This document shows, piece after piece, positions 23,714-30,555 of a stretch of DNA of 30,555 nucleotides. Location of the stretch: the NCBI RefSeq assembly GCF_000211815.1, contig NZ_GL890820.1, positions 48,228 to 78,782 of the forward strand, read 5' to 3'. The notes beneath the pieces were generated by a model, which worked only from the letters and a program-made list of their open reading frames with translations, ran no database searches and had not been told where the DNA came from. Position 1 is the stretch's first letter. Each line of letters starts with the position of its first letter. This DNA is from Moorena producens 3L (lineage in GTDB: Bacteria > Cyanobacteriota > Cyanobacteriia > Cyanobacteriales > Coleofasciculaceae). A program made the translations under genes and the position numbers.

Positions 23714-23890
23714 ATGAGTAACGTTTTTCAGTATACCTGTGGTTATCTTTCGGATATTGATCATGTGATTCAACCTCAGGCTAAGAGCTATCAAAAAAGT
23801 GCCCTTACCACCCTTGACCTTGGGCTGCTCACTGAGACCAAACTGAGCCTACCAATAGGACTTACGCAGAAACCCCTTTTATTAAAGTAA
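23714..23890 (+). CDS. Small ORF, probably a truncated gene
   Basis: A 58-residue frame beginning MSNVFQYTCGYLSDIDHVIQ, preceded by a GGCTC/GAGCC hairpin (about 23671-23686) in its leader. From about codon 49 the sequence is the AGGACTTACGC end seen in the MITE at 14974, so the original 3' part seems cut off there. The first 45 residues look protein-like, but I recognise no family. It could be a fragment of a larger lost gene. Confidence 0.3.
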   Translation: MSNVFQYTCGYLSDIDHVIQPQAKSYQKSALTTLDLGLLTETKLSLPIGLTQKPLLLK

Positions 23891-23991
23891 TTACAGCGAT
23901 TTCAGCCTTTTAATTATAGCAGTTTTAATTCCTTGAAGTACTTTGCTTATCCTTTTAATGCAGAGGGCAGAAGGCATTTGGCAGCAATATA

Positions 23992-24030
23992 GCGCTACGC
24001 TTAGCGTCAGAAGTCAGAAGTCAGAAGTCA
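23992..24030 (+). repeat. GCGCTACGCTTAGC plus GTCAGAA heptamers
   Basis: Inverted relative to 14863-14897; short AGTCAGA tandem units follow. Confidence 0.6.
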
Positions 24031-24074
24031 TAAGTAAGCGATTACTTACGTTTCGGAGTTTAGGAGCGATGCAG

Positions 24075-24120
24075 AGGTGCGACCCGTGGCGAATTTCATT
24101 CTTAATGCGGAAAACGCACC
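24075..24120. repeat. 46-nt palindromic repeat, inverted copy
   Basis: Arms GGTGCG and CGCACC, with GACCCGTGGCGAATTT inside: the reverse-oriented, diverged relative of the 22225 and 23310 repeats. Confidence 0.75.
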
Positions 24121-24129
24121 ATTACGGTC

Positions 24130-24207
24130 TTGGGAAGGCAGCGCGGTCTTGGGGGTCTCCCCCATGAGCGACTGCCGTGGTTTCCCCCATGAGCGACTGC
24201 ATCAAGA
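24130..24207. repeat. Direct CCCCCATGAGCGACTGC repeats within GTCTTG/CAAGAC arms
   Basis: CCCCCATGAGCGACTGC occurs twice (about 24159 and 24185), inside a GTCTTG and CAAGAC inverted pair, with GGGGG/CCCCC able to pair. The following 24208-24506 is AT-rich leader DNA of the megasynthase gene, with no other feature seen. Confidence 0.6.
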
Positions 24208-24506
24208 CAATGTCCTAATCTGAATGCGTAGTGCTATACAAGAATGTCTGAAAGGCAATCAGCGCCAATAAATACTGTACCTCATATATTTTATAAAGGC
24301 TATATTTTTAAACTTTTTAATGGCATTAATTTTAAATATAATTAGATAATTATGATTCTTAATTAATCCCATTTATCTACCATAATTTTCAAATTTTAAT
24401 CACCATTTTTATTTTTTTAAATTAATTTAAATTAATATATTTAAATACATTATTAATCCGGAATTAAACCCATCGTCAAAAAAAAACTCAATAAAAGTAT
24501 CGAAAA

Positions 24507-27500
24507 ATGCAGCCATATATTACCAATTATATAGGACAAGATACCGATAACATTATAGAAAAGCCAATCCAAGACTATCTGCCACAACTATTGACCAAAA
24601 TCGAATCGGCTTTGTTAGCAAATCCGTTAGTTGACGACTGTGTTGTCCTGGAGAGGAAAATTACAGAAGAAAAGAAAAAAATAGCCCTCAGAGACAATTG
24701 TAGTTTTTTGCCTATTATTGCCTATGTAGTCTCAGCTGGATCACCTTCATCAGAACAACTGCGATCGCTCCTGCAAGGGGTCGTGTCAGACACCATCTCA
24801 GACACTCTGCTATCTAGTGGTGAACCAAAATTTGGTGAACCAAAAGTCCCCCTAATTATTGTTCCGGTAACTACCTTGCCCCTAACTCCCACAGGTGAGA
24901 TAGATCAACAAGCACTAGCTTCTGTAGAAATAATTGATACCGACTTAGTGCAGCAATGGGAAGAGCAGCTACAGTCATATAGTTATGGAGGGGCAGAAAT
25001 CAAGGAAGTCGCCGTAGTTCTACAAGACTACACCCAGCCCGACACACCCCTACATCTATTAGACCTACTTCCAGCCTCCACCGAAACTAGTCCAAAGCCA
25101 GAATTATCAAAAGCCAAACCCCTACCGAGGGATTACTCCAAGGCATCTTCCGACGATTGCGTTCCCGTAGCAGCTCGTACCGAGCATCCCGTAGCGGCTC
25201 AGGGGGAGCATCGCTCAAATTCCACCCCATCAAAACCCGCCATCAGTCATGGTGAAGCGCTACAGTTACCAACAGATATCTCAACTCTCTCCCAAGCGCT
25301 ACTAAAAACTGCAAGGGTTGCGCCGGAGCAAGGGATTATCTATCTCGACTCTGATAGTCAGGGAAATACTCACCAAAACTATCAATCTTACCCAGCTCTC
25401 CTCAAAGAAGCACAGCGGATTCTTGGTGGCTTAAGAAAACTAAATCTAAAGCCTCAAGACAAAGTAATCTTCCAATTTGACCAAAATCAAGACTTCATTC
25501 CAACCTTCTGGGCTTGTATTTTGGGCGGTTTTGTCCCAGTCCCGATTGCGATCGCACCGACCTATGAGTCATCTAACAGTACCGTCAATAAGCTGTGCAA
25601 TGCCTGGAAAATGCTAGAGCAACCGGTCATCCTAACCAGTGATACCCTTGCTCCAGCAATCCGTGCTTTATGCTTTCGCGTAGCGGCTCCTACCGAGCAT
25701 CCCTTGCCCAAAAAAGAAATTTTAATTGAAACCGTAGACAACTTCCGCTCATCTGAGCCTGACCTAAATTACTATCACAGCCAACCGGATGATTTAGCAA
25801 TATTGTTACTGACCTCTGGAAGTACAGGAATGCCTAAAGGCGTCAGGTTGACCCATGCCAATTTAATTAATAATGTCGCCGCCAGTGCCCAGAGGAATAA
25901 TCTGACCCAGGATGATATCTCCTTGAACTGGCTTAATTTAGACCATGTTGGCTCTCTGGTACGCTGTTGTATTCGGGATGTCTATGTCGGTAACCTGCAA
26001 ATCCATGCTCCCGCTAAAGCTTTCTTGGAAAATCCCCTCAATTGGTTGGATTGGATTGAAAACTATCGGGTTACCTTGGCCTGGGCTCCTAATTTTGCCC
26101 TAGGTTTGATAAATCAGAAAATAAATCAGAAATCCGTTGCGAACAGCCACCGGAAATGGGATTTATCTTCCCTCAAATCTGTATTAAGTGTGGCTGAGCC
26201 GATTGTACCTCAAACTGCAAAGCGATTCTTGCAGTTGCTTTCTCCCCATGGGTTATCCGTCAATGTCATGCATTCAGCTTGGGGAATGTCTGAAACCTGT
26301 GCTGCTGTGGTATTTTCCCATCGGTACTTGTTGAATTTACCGTCGGATAACCAGTCTGTTAACCACTCTGTTGTAGAAGTTGGCAGACCTGTGCCTGGCT
26401 TTTCTGTGCGGATTGTGGATGCACTCGGACAAATAGTTGAAGAAGATACAGTGGGTCAGGTACAGATTTCTGGTCCGATGGTGAGTGATGGTTATTACCA
26501 GAATCCTGAGCTAAATCGAGAAGCCTTTACACCGGATGGATGGTTAAAAACGGGAGATAATGGTGTACTGCGTGACGGACGTCTCACGATTACCGGTCGA
26601 GAAAAAGATGTCATTATTATTAATGGTCTCAATCACTATAGTTATGAAATCGAAGCAGTGGTTGAGCAGGTAGAGGGGGTGATTCCCTCTTACACAGCAG
26701 CTTGCGGAATTCGACAACCAAGTAAAGATACTGACCAATTGGTCATTTTATTCCATACTGATTGGTCTGAGGATGACCAGTTAACCCCATTACTCCAGGA
26801 CATCTCCACTGAGGTGGTTAGCAAACTAGGGGTGAGTCCGAGTTATCTTATTCCTCTACCAAAAGAGGCAATCCCCAAGAGTTCGATTGGGAAAATTTTG
26901 CGATCGCAACTCAAGGAGCAGTTTAAGGCTGGTGAATTTGACCCGATTCTCAAACAAGTTGATTGTCTTCTGGGTAATGAGAATACCCTTCCAGACTGGT
27001 TTTATCGTAAAGTTTGGCATCGAAAAGAAGCAGTAACCTTAGGTAGGACACCTACAAATGGTCGAACTCTGATATTTCTAGACTCCTTGGGATTAGGAGA
27101 AGTATTGTGCTCCAAGCTAGGTAAAGACCAATGTGTAGCAGTGGAACCCGGAGCCCCCGGAGCCGATTTTTTGCGACTTACAGGTGCCAAACTTACAGAT
27201 GCCCAACTTACAGGCAACCGCTATTCTATTGACCCCACCAATCCTGATCACTATCAGCAATTACTGAAGTCGTTGGTGGAAACCGACCAACCCATCCCAC
27301 AGATTCTCCATTTGTGGACCTATGACGAGTATCGGGGAGAAATTGAGTCATCCGAAGCACTAGAACAAGCTCAGAATCAGGGGACTTACAGTCTACTATT
27401 TTTAATTCAGGCTTTGGATGGTTTGAAGTCACAGTTGAATTCACCCTTGAGAATTCTCAATTCAGAAGTCCAGTTGACTGTGGTTTCTAGCTATACACAG

Positions 27501-29900
27501 CCTACCTCGCCCCAGGATGACATTGCCTATGAGAAAAGTCCGATTCTGGGTCTGATCAAAACCTGTCCGAGAGAACTGCCTTGGCTGAACTGTCGCCATA
27601 TCGATATACCTGTGGATGACCACCACATTAATGGGTTTCATATCCTGCGGGAAATGGCTGTATGTCAGAAAGAGCGAGAAGTAGCATACCGCAATCGCAA
27701 CCGTTTGGTGCCCTTACTCGAAAAAGCTGACCTACCCCAACTCGAAAAACAGGAATTGCCCTTTAAGCAAAAGGGAATGTATTTGATTAGTGGGGGTTTG
27801 GGAGGGATTGGAGTAGAAATTGCTAAATTTCTCCTAAACCACTATCAAGCTCCTCTGCTTTTAGTTGGTCGAACCCCCTTACCAGAGCCGAGTACCAAAG
27901 GAAACCATTTAAAGGATGGAAATGGGTTCGCACCTGCCGTCAGAGCCTATCAAAACCTAGAGCAACTGGCCGAGCAACTGGGAGGAGAGATACGCTACGA
28001 GGCCGTGGATATTTGTGATTTAGCTCAGTTGCAACAGGTGGTTGAACGAGCCCAGTCTGACTGGCAAGCAAACCTTCAAGGGGTCATTCATTTGGCTGGA
28101 ATTGCCCCAGAACATTTTTTAGTAGAGGAAACCCGCAACAGTTTTGCTGCTACACTTCGTCCCAAGCTTTTAGGGTCGTGGGTACTGCATCAACTAATTA
28201 AAGATAAGCCAGACAGTGTTTTTATCAGCCTTTCTTCCGTGCTAGCCTTCTTTGGGGGAGCGACAATTGGTGCTTATGCTGCCGCTAATAATTTTCTAGA
28301 GTGCTTCTGCTACTACCAGCGGCACAAGACCTTGGTGCGCAGCTACTGCTATGGCTCAAGCACATGGGTTGAGACCACCCTCAATCGGAGTAAACAGATT
28401 AGGGAGTCCCGTCGTGCCTTAGGTCAGTACGGAATTTTCAACCAACAGGGAATCAATTCTATTCTCGCTGGGCTGCACCACGACCAACACTCCCTGATTT
28501 TGGGTTTGGATGGCAGCAATCCCTATGTTAGACGATACACCCAACAGCCACCATACCATCGGCAGCGGGTATCGGTATATTTCACGGCGGTTACAGAACT
28601 ATCTGTTGCTCAGTTGCAGAGGTTAGAGGCATTCGTTCCCTTTGGAACCTCTATCACCCCTAAGTTTAAGCAACTCCAAGCTATGCCCCTAACTCCCGCA
28701 GGTGAAATCGACCGAGAGCAGTTGATTTCACCAAGCAAAGACACTGAAAACGTCTTGCCAGTAACTGATATAGAGCGTCAACTGGCTAGCATTTGGCAGA
28801 AGGTGTTGGGAGTTTCCCAGATTGGCATCGATGACAACTTCTTCGGGTTAGGAGGAAATTCCCTCCTAGCTGTGCAGCTATCTGGTGAGATTGAGAAGAC
28901 CTTCGGCAAACAACTGCCCCTAGCTGCTCTATTCCAAGCACCAACCATCAAGCAACTCGCTCACCTTCTGTGCCAGTCAGAATGGTCATCCTCTTGGTTT
29001 TCCCTAGTGCCCATTCAACCTAGTGGTTCCAAGCCAGTTCTGTTTGCGATTCACATCCTTGGGGAAGGGTTGATATACTACCGCGATTTGGTACGTTATC
29101 TTGGTTGGGACTATCCAGTTTATGGACTAAGTTATGGACTAGCAGCGGCTACTAACGCCAACAACATCAATACCAAACCGGGTATAGGTAATGGACTCAA
29201 GGAGTTAGCCGCTCACTACATTGAAGAAATGCGAAGGTTTCAACCCGAAGGGCCTTATTTTCTACAAGGGGTATCCCTCGGAGGTCAAATCGCCTTTGAA
29301 ATGGCTAAGCAGCTTGATGCTCAAGGTCAGACTGTAGCAATTGTTGCCTTGTTTGATAGCTATGCTATTGGTTATCAGTGGAAGCCCTACGAAAATACCA
29401 CTGTCTTACAACGGTACACTTTATTTTGGATACAAAAACTACAAACTTATTGGAATAACCTTTGGAGACTTGAACCTGACAAAAGGCGAGCTTACTTGTC
29501 TGAGAGAATCAGAGCGTTTGTCAGACATTATAAATCTGGAGCATACAAACGGCAATTCCAGTGGTTTGCTAAAAAGTCTAACTTATCTACCGAACCTGGT
29601 TTAGCAAACCCTAATTTGGTTGATGCCATCTCAGATATCCAAAATGTTAACTACGAGACTCAAGCATCTGAGCTGTCATCAGTCTACCCAGGGAAAATAA
29701 CTCTCTTTCGAGCTAAACAGCAACCTCCAGGACATTACCATGATCCTCTTAATGGTTGGGATGGTATGGCAGCTTCTGGCATTGAAGTTCACCATATTCC
29801 TGGTGATCATATCTCAATGATGCTAGAACCCAATGTCCGGGTTTTGGCTGAAAAATTGAAAGCTTGTTTAGCTGTCCGGCAAAATTCATCCCACACCTAA
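24507..29900 (+). CDS. NRPS-like megasynthase, A-KR-PCP-TE architecture
   Basis: A 1797-residue enzyme. Residues 1-160 resemble the C-terminal part of an adenylation domain (PLTPTGEIDQQAL). About 250-810 is an adenylation domain: TSGSTGMPKG (436-445), LNLDHVG (476-482), WGMSETC (592-598), GREKD (697-701) and catalytic Lys796 (PKSSIGK). The A4 region has DHVG, not the Asp that binds an alpha-amino group, so the substrate is likely a non-amino carboxylic acid such as an aryl, keto or fatty acid. About 830-1300 is a ketoreductase (SGGLGGIG at 1095-1102; SLSS and GAYAAANN), apparently active. A PCP follows (phosphopantetheine Ser1452 in GGNSLL), then a type I thioesterase (Ser1590 in GVSLGG, His1768 in GDH). 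It probably loads, reduces and releases one acyl unit. No partner enzyme or PPTase lies within the window. Two blocks (218-236 and 389-399) are repeat-derived. Confidence 0.9.
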   Translation: MQPYITNYIGQDTDNIIEKPIQDYLPQLLTKIESALLANPLVDDCVVLERKITEEKKKIALRDNCSFLPIIAYVVSAGSPSSEQLRSLLQGVVSDTISDTLLSSGEPKFGEPKVPLIIVPVTTLPLTPTGEIDQQALASVEIIDTDLVQQWEEQLQSYSYGGAEIKEVAVVLQDYTQPDTPLHLLDLLPASTETSPKPELSKAKPLPRDYSKASSDDCVPVAARTEHPVAAQGEHRSNSTPSKPAISHGEALQLPTDISTLSQALLKTARVAPEQGIIYLDSDSQGNTHQNYQSYPALLKEAQRILGGLRKLNLKPQDKVIFQFDQNQDFIPTFWACILGGFVPVPIAIAPTYESSNSTVNKLCNAWKMLEQPVILTSDTLAPAIRALCFRVAAPTEHPLPKKEILIETVDNFRSSEPDLNYYHSQPDDLAILLLTSGSTGMPKGVRLTHANLINNVAASAQRNNLTQDDISLNWLNLDHVGSLVRCCIRDVYVGNLQIHAPAKAFLENPLNWLDWIENYRVTLAWAPNFALGLINQKINQKSVANSHRKWDLSSLKSVLSVAEPIVPQTAKRFLQLLSPHGLSVNVMHSAWGMSETCAAVVFSHRYLLNLPSDNQSVNHSVVEVGRPVPGFSVRIVDALGQIVEEDTVGQVQISGPMVSDGYYQNPELNREAFTPDGWLKTGDNGVLRDGRLTITGREKDVIIINGLNHYSYEIEAVVEQVEGVIPSYTAACGIRQPSKDTDQLVILFHTDWSEDDQLTPLLQDISTEVVSKLGVSPSYLIPLPKEAIPKSSIGKILRSQLKEQFKAGEFDPILKQVDCLLGNENTLPDWFYRKVWHRKEAVTLGRTPTNGRTLIFLDSLGLGEVLCSKLGKDQCVAVEPGAPGADFLRLTGAKLTDAQLTGNRYSIDPTNPDHYQQLLKSLVETDQPIPQILHLWTYDEYRGEIESSEALEQAQNQGTYSLLFLIQALDGLKSQLNSPLRILNSEVQLTVVSSYTQPTSPQDDIAYEKSPILGLIKTCPRELPWLNCRHIDIPVDDHHINGFHILREMAVCQKEREVAYRNRNRLVPLLEKADLPQLEKQELPFKQKGMYLISGGLGGIGVEIAKFLLNHYQAPLLLVGRTPLPEPSTKGNHLKDGNGFAPAVRAYQNLEQLAEQLGGEIRYEAVDICDLAQLQQVVERAQSDWQANLQGVIHLAGIAPEHFLVEETRNSFAATLRPKLLGSWVLHQLIKDKPDSVFISLSSVLAFFGGATIGAYAAANNFLECFCYYQRHKTLVRSYCYGSSTWVETTLNRSKQIRESRRALGQYGIFNQQGINSILAGLHHDQHSLILGLDGSNPYVRRYTQQPPYHRQRVSVYFTAVTELSVAQLQRLEAFVPFGTSITPKFKQLQAMPLTPAGEIDREQLISPSKDTENVLPVTDIERQLASIWQKVLGVSQIGIDDNFFGLGGNSLLAVQLSGEIEKTFGKQLPLAALFQAPTIKQLAHLLCQSEWSSSWFSLVPIQPSGSKPVLFAIHILGEGLIYYRDLVRYLGWDYPVYGLSYGLAAATNANNINTKPGIGNGLKELAAHYIEEMRRFQPEGPYFLQGVSLGGQIAFEMAKQLDAQGQTVAIVALFDSYAIGYQWKPYENTTVLQRYTLFWIQKLQTYWNNLWRLEPDKRRAYLSERIRAFVRHYKSGAYKRQFQWFAKKSNLSTEPGLANPNLVDAISDIQNVNYETQASELSSVYPGKITLFRAKQQPPGHYHDPLNGWDGMAASGIEVHHIPGDHISMMLEPNVRVLAEKLKACLAVRQNSSHT
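25158..25214 (+). repeat. In-frame repeat insert in the megasynthase linker
   Basis: A unit starting TGCGTTCCCGTAGC and containing GCTC, GTACC, GAGCATCCC is followed by a second partial unit GTAGCGGCTCAGGGGGAGC. It encodes CVPVAARTEHPVAAQGEHR. The first 33 nt match the copy at 25671 at all but about four positions. Confidence 0.75.
25671..25703 (+). repeat. In-frame repeat insert in the adenylation domain
   Basis: Thirty-three nt comprising TGCTTTCGCGTAGCG, GCTC, CTACC, GAGCATCCC encode CFRVAAPTEHP between PAIRAL and LPKKEI, before motif A3. The TTCGCGTAGCG part matches the reverse of the 24-nt repeat tail, so the two families are probably related. Confidence 0.75.
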
Positions 29901-29931
29901 TGCGTAGCATTAGGTGTGGGATGAATTTTGC
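29879..29931. terminator. Perfect 25-bp inverted repeat spanning the megasynthase stop codon
   Basis: Arms 29879-29903 and 29907-29931 are exactly complementary with a 3-nt GTA loop. The left arm includes the last coding codons and the stop (29898-29900). There is no T-run, so it may act as a 3' stability structure or an intrinsic terminator of unusual type. Confidence 0.8.
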
Positions 29932-29979
29932 ACAGGGTATTATAAAATTGCTATAATATATGTACTGATAAACAAAGCC

Positions 29980-30003
29980 GTTCGCGTAGCGTGGCCTACG
30001 GCC
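29980..30003 (-). repeat. 24-nt palindromic repeat, reverse orientation
   Basis: On the minus strand: GGCC GTA GGCC, ACGC, TACGCGAAC. Identical to the copy inside the HicB-like gene at 6320-6343. Confidence 0.9.
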
Positions 30004-30110
30004 TTAAATGCTGGGCAAGTCAGCCACTTACGTGCCTAAAAAATAGAACTTATTGTATTGTTCCGGTGGGTCGGGGCATCCCGTGTCGTTAATAAAGTAA
30101 CCCGTGTATC

Positions 30111-30139
30111 CGAACGCGCCCCGCGTCGGCGAAAGCCGA
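30111..30139 (-). repeat. Variant palindromic repeat with GGGGCGCGTTCG tail
   Basis: On the minus strand: TCGGC, TTTC, GCCGA, CGC, GGGGCGCGTTCG. It shares its tail with 4569-4595. Confidence 0.6.
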
Positions 30140-30149
30140 TAGTGATGGC

Positions 30150-30215
30150 TGGAGTTGGTAAGAAGCCCACACTGTAATCTTCGATGAGCGTGTGGGAGTA
30201 TGTCACATAAGGTTT
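30150..30215 (+). other. Possible transposon right-end/reRNA-like hairpin remnant
   Basis: CCCACAC (30166-30172) and GTGTGGG (30190-30196) form a stem, preceded by AAGAAG and followed by AGTATGTCACA. This layout resembles right ends of tnpB-type elements in cyanobacteria, but no tnpB frame survives beside it. The rest of 29932-30555 has no gene. Confidence 0.35.
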
Positions 30216-30244
30216 AAGAAACTATGAAGGATGAACTATGAAAA

Positions 30245-30350
<106 letters not shown>

Positions 30351-30419
30351 AGCAGCAGTTGCTAGTGGTGCTTTAGGGACGGGCTCGCCCTCATTTCATC
30401 GGTAGCCAGTGTTGGTACA

Positions 30420-30444
30420 GTAACGGGCAAGATGCCCGTTACAC
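30420..30444. repeat. GGGCAAGATGCCCGTT palindromic repeat
   Basis: An AACGGGCAAGATGCCCGTT hairpin related to those at 455-500 and 3097-3112. Confidence 0.65.
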
Positions 30445-30555
30445 CCACCGAGCCAAACAGCTTTTAGGATATGCACCTATAGTGTTTTTCATACCTATGA
30501 GCTACACAGGATGTTTTCCTACTCCCGACTCCCTCGGTCGCGCTTTCCGTAGGCG

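Noticed and set aside
23943..24167. Open frame of 74 codons
   Set aside because: It consists almost wholly of heptamers and palindromic repeats (23992-24120) and has no recognisable protein content.
29341..29604. Open frame in another phase within the megasynthase
   Set aside because: Shadow of the thioesterase region; the main frame has clear motifs and no break.

Overview
The window looks like an accessory-rich stretch of a filamentous, secondary-metabolite-producing cyanobacterial chromosome, of the Moorena/Lyngbya/Oscillatoriales kind. Signs of this are Psb29/Thf1, many HIP1 octamers (GCGATCGC), heptameric STRR arrays, XisI-like proteins, a second-type groEL under a perfect CIRCE operator, and an NRPS-like megasynthase. 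The genus is inferred; no rRNA or tRNA is present to test it.

Layout. Positions 1-7100 hold small addiction and orphan genes in a repeat-rich background: two HicB-like proteins, two XisI-like proteins, a RelE/HigB-type toxin with an XRE antitoxin, a Phd/YefM-RelE/ParE pair, a VapB-like/VapC pair whose toxin has a nonsense codon, a Uma2-type nuclease and hypotheticals. Positions 7506-10905 carry an S9A prolyl oligopeptidase and a membrane protein of unknown role. Positions 11221-14093 are a nested wreck: an IS200/IS605-type TnpB gene split by an IS630-family element with a clean TA duplication and by a 98-bp palindromic insertion. Positions 14116-23106 hold mostly conserved genes: groEL, fabG, trxA, psb29, a STAS-domain protein, hemF and an SRPBCC protein. 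Positions 24507-29900 are one 1797-residue A-KR-PCP-TE enzyme, followed by a perfect 25-bp inverted repeat and more repeats.

The most interesting signal is a family of tiny palindromic inserts, typically exactly 24 nt: a 4-bp stem, 3-nt loop, stem, then ACGC and T(A/T)CGCGAAC. Copies lie between genes but also in frame inside a HicB-like gene and twice inside tnpB, each adding eight codons. A 26-nt variant with one more stem base pair frameshifts the IS630 transposase, and deleting it restores the frame. An occupied/unoccupied pair of one host repeat exists inside the window (5406-5466 versus 3276-3312) and differs by exactly 24 nt. Related or analogous inserts encode extra residues in the megasynthase and in one XisI-like protein. 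This resembles the small dispersed repeats known from cyanobacteria and, by analogy, the protein-coding palindromic elements of Rickettsia.

The housekeeping genes look intact. The 5' accessory third and the transposons show repeated insertion and decay.
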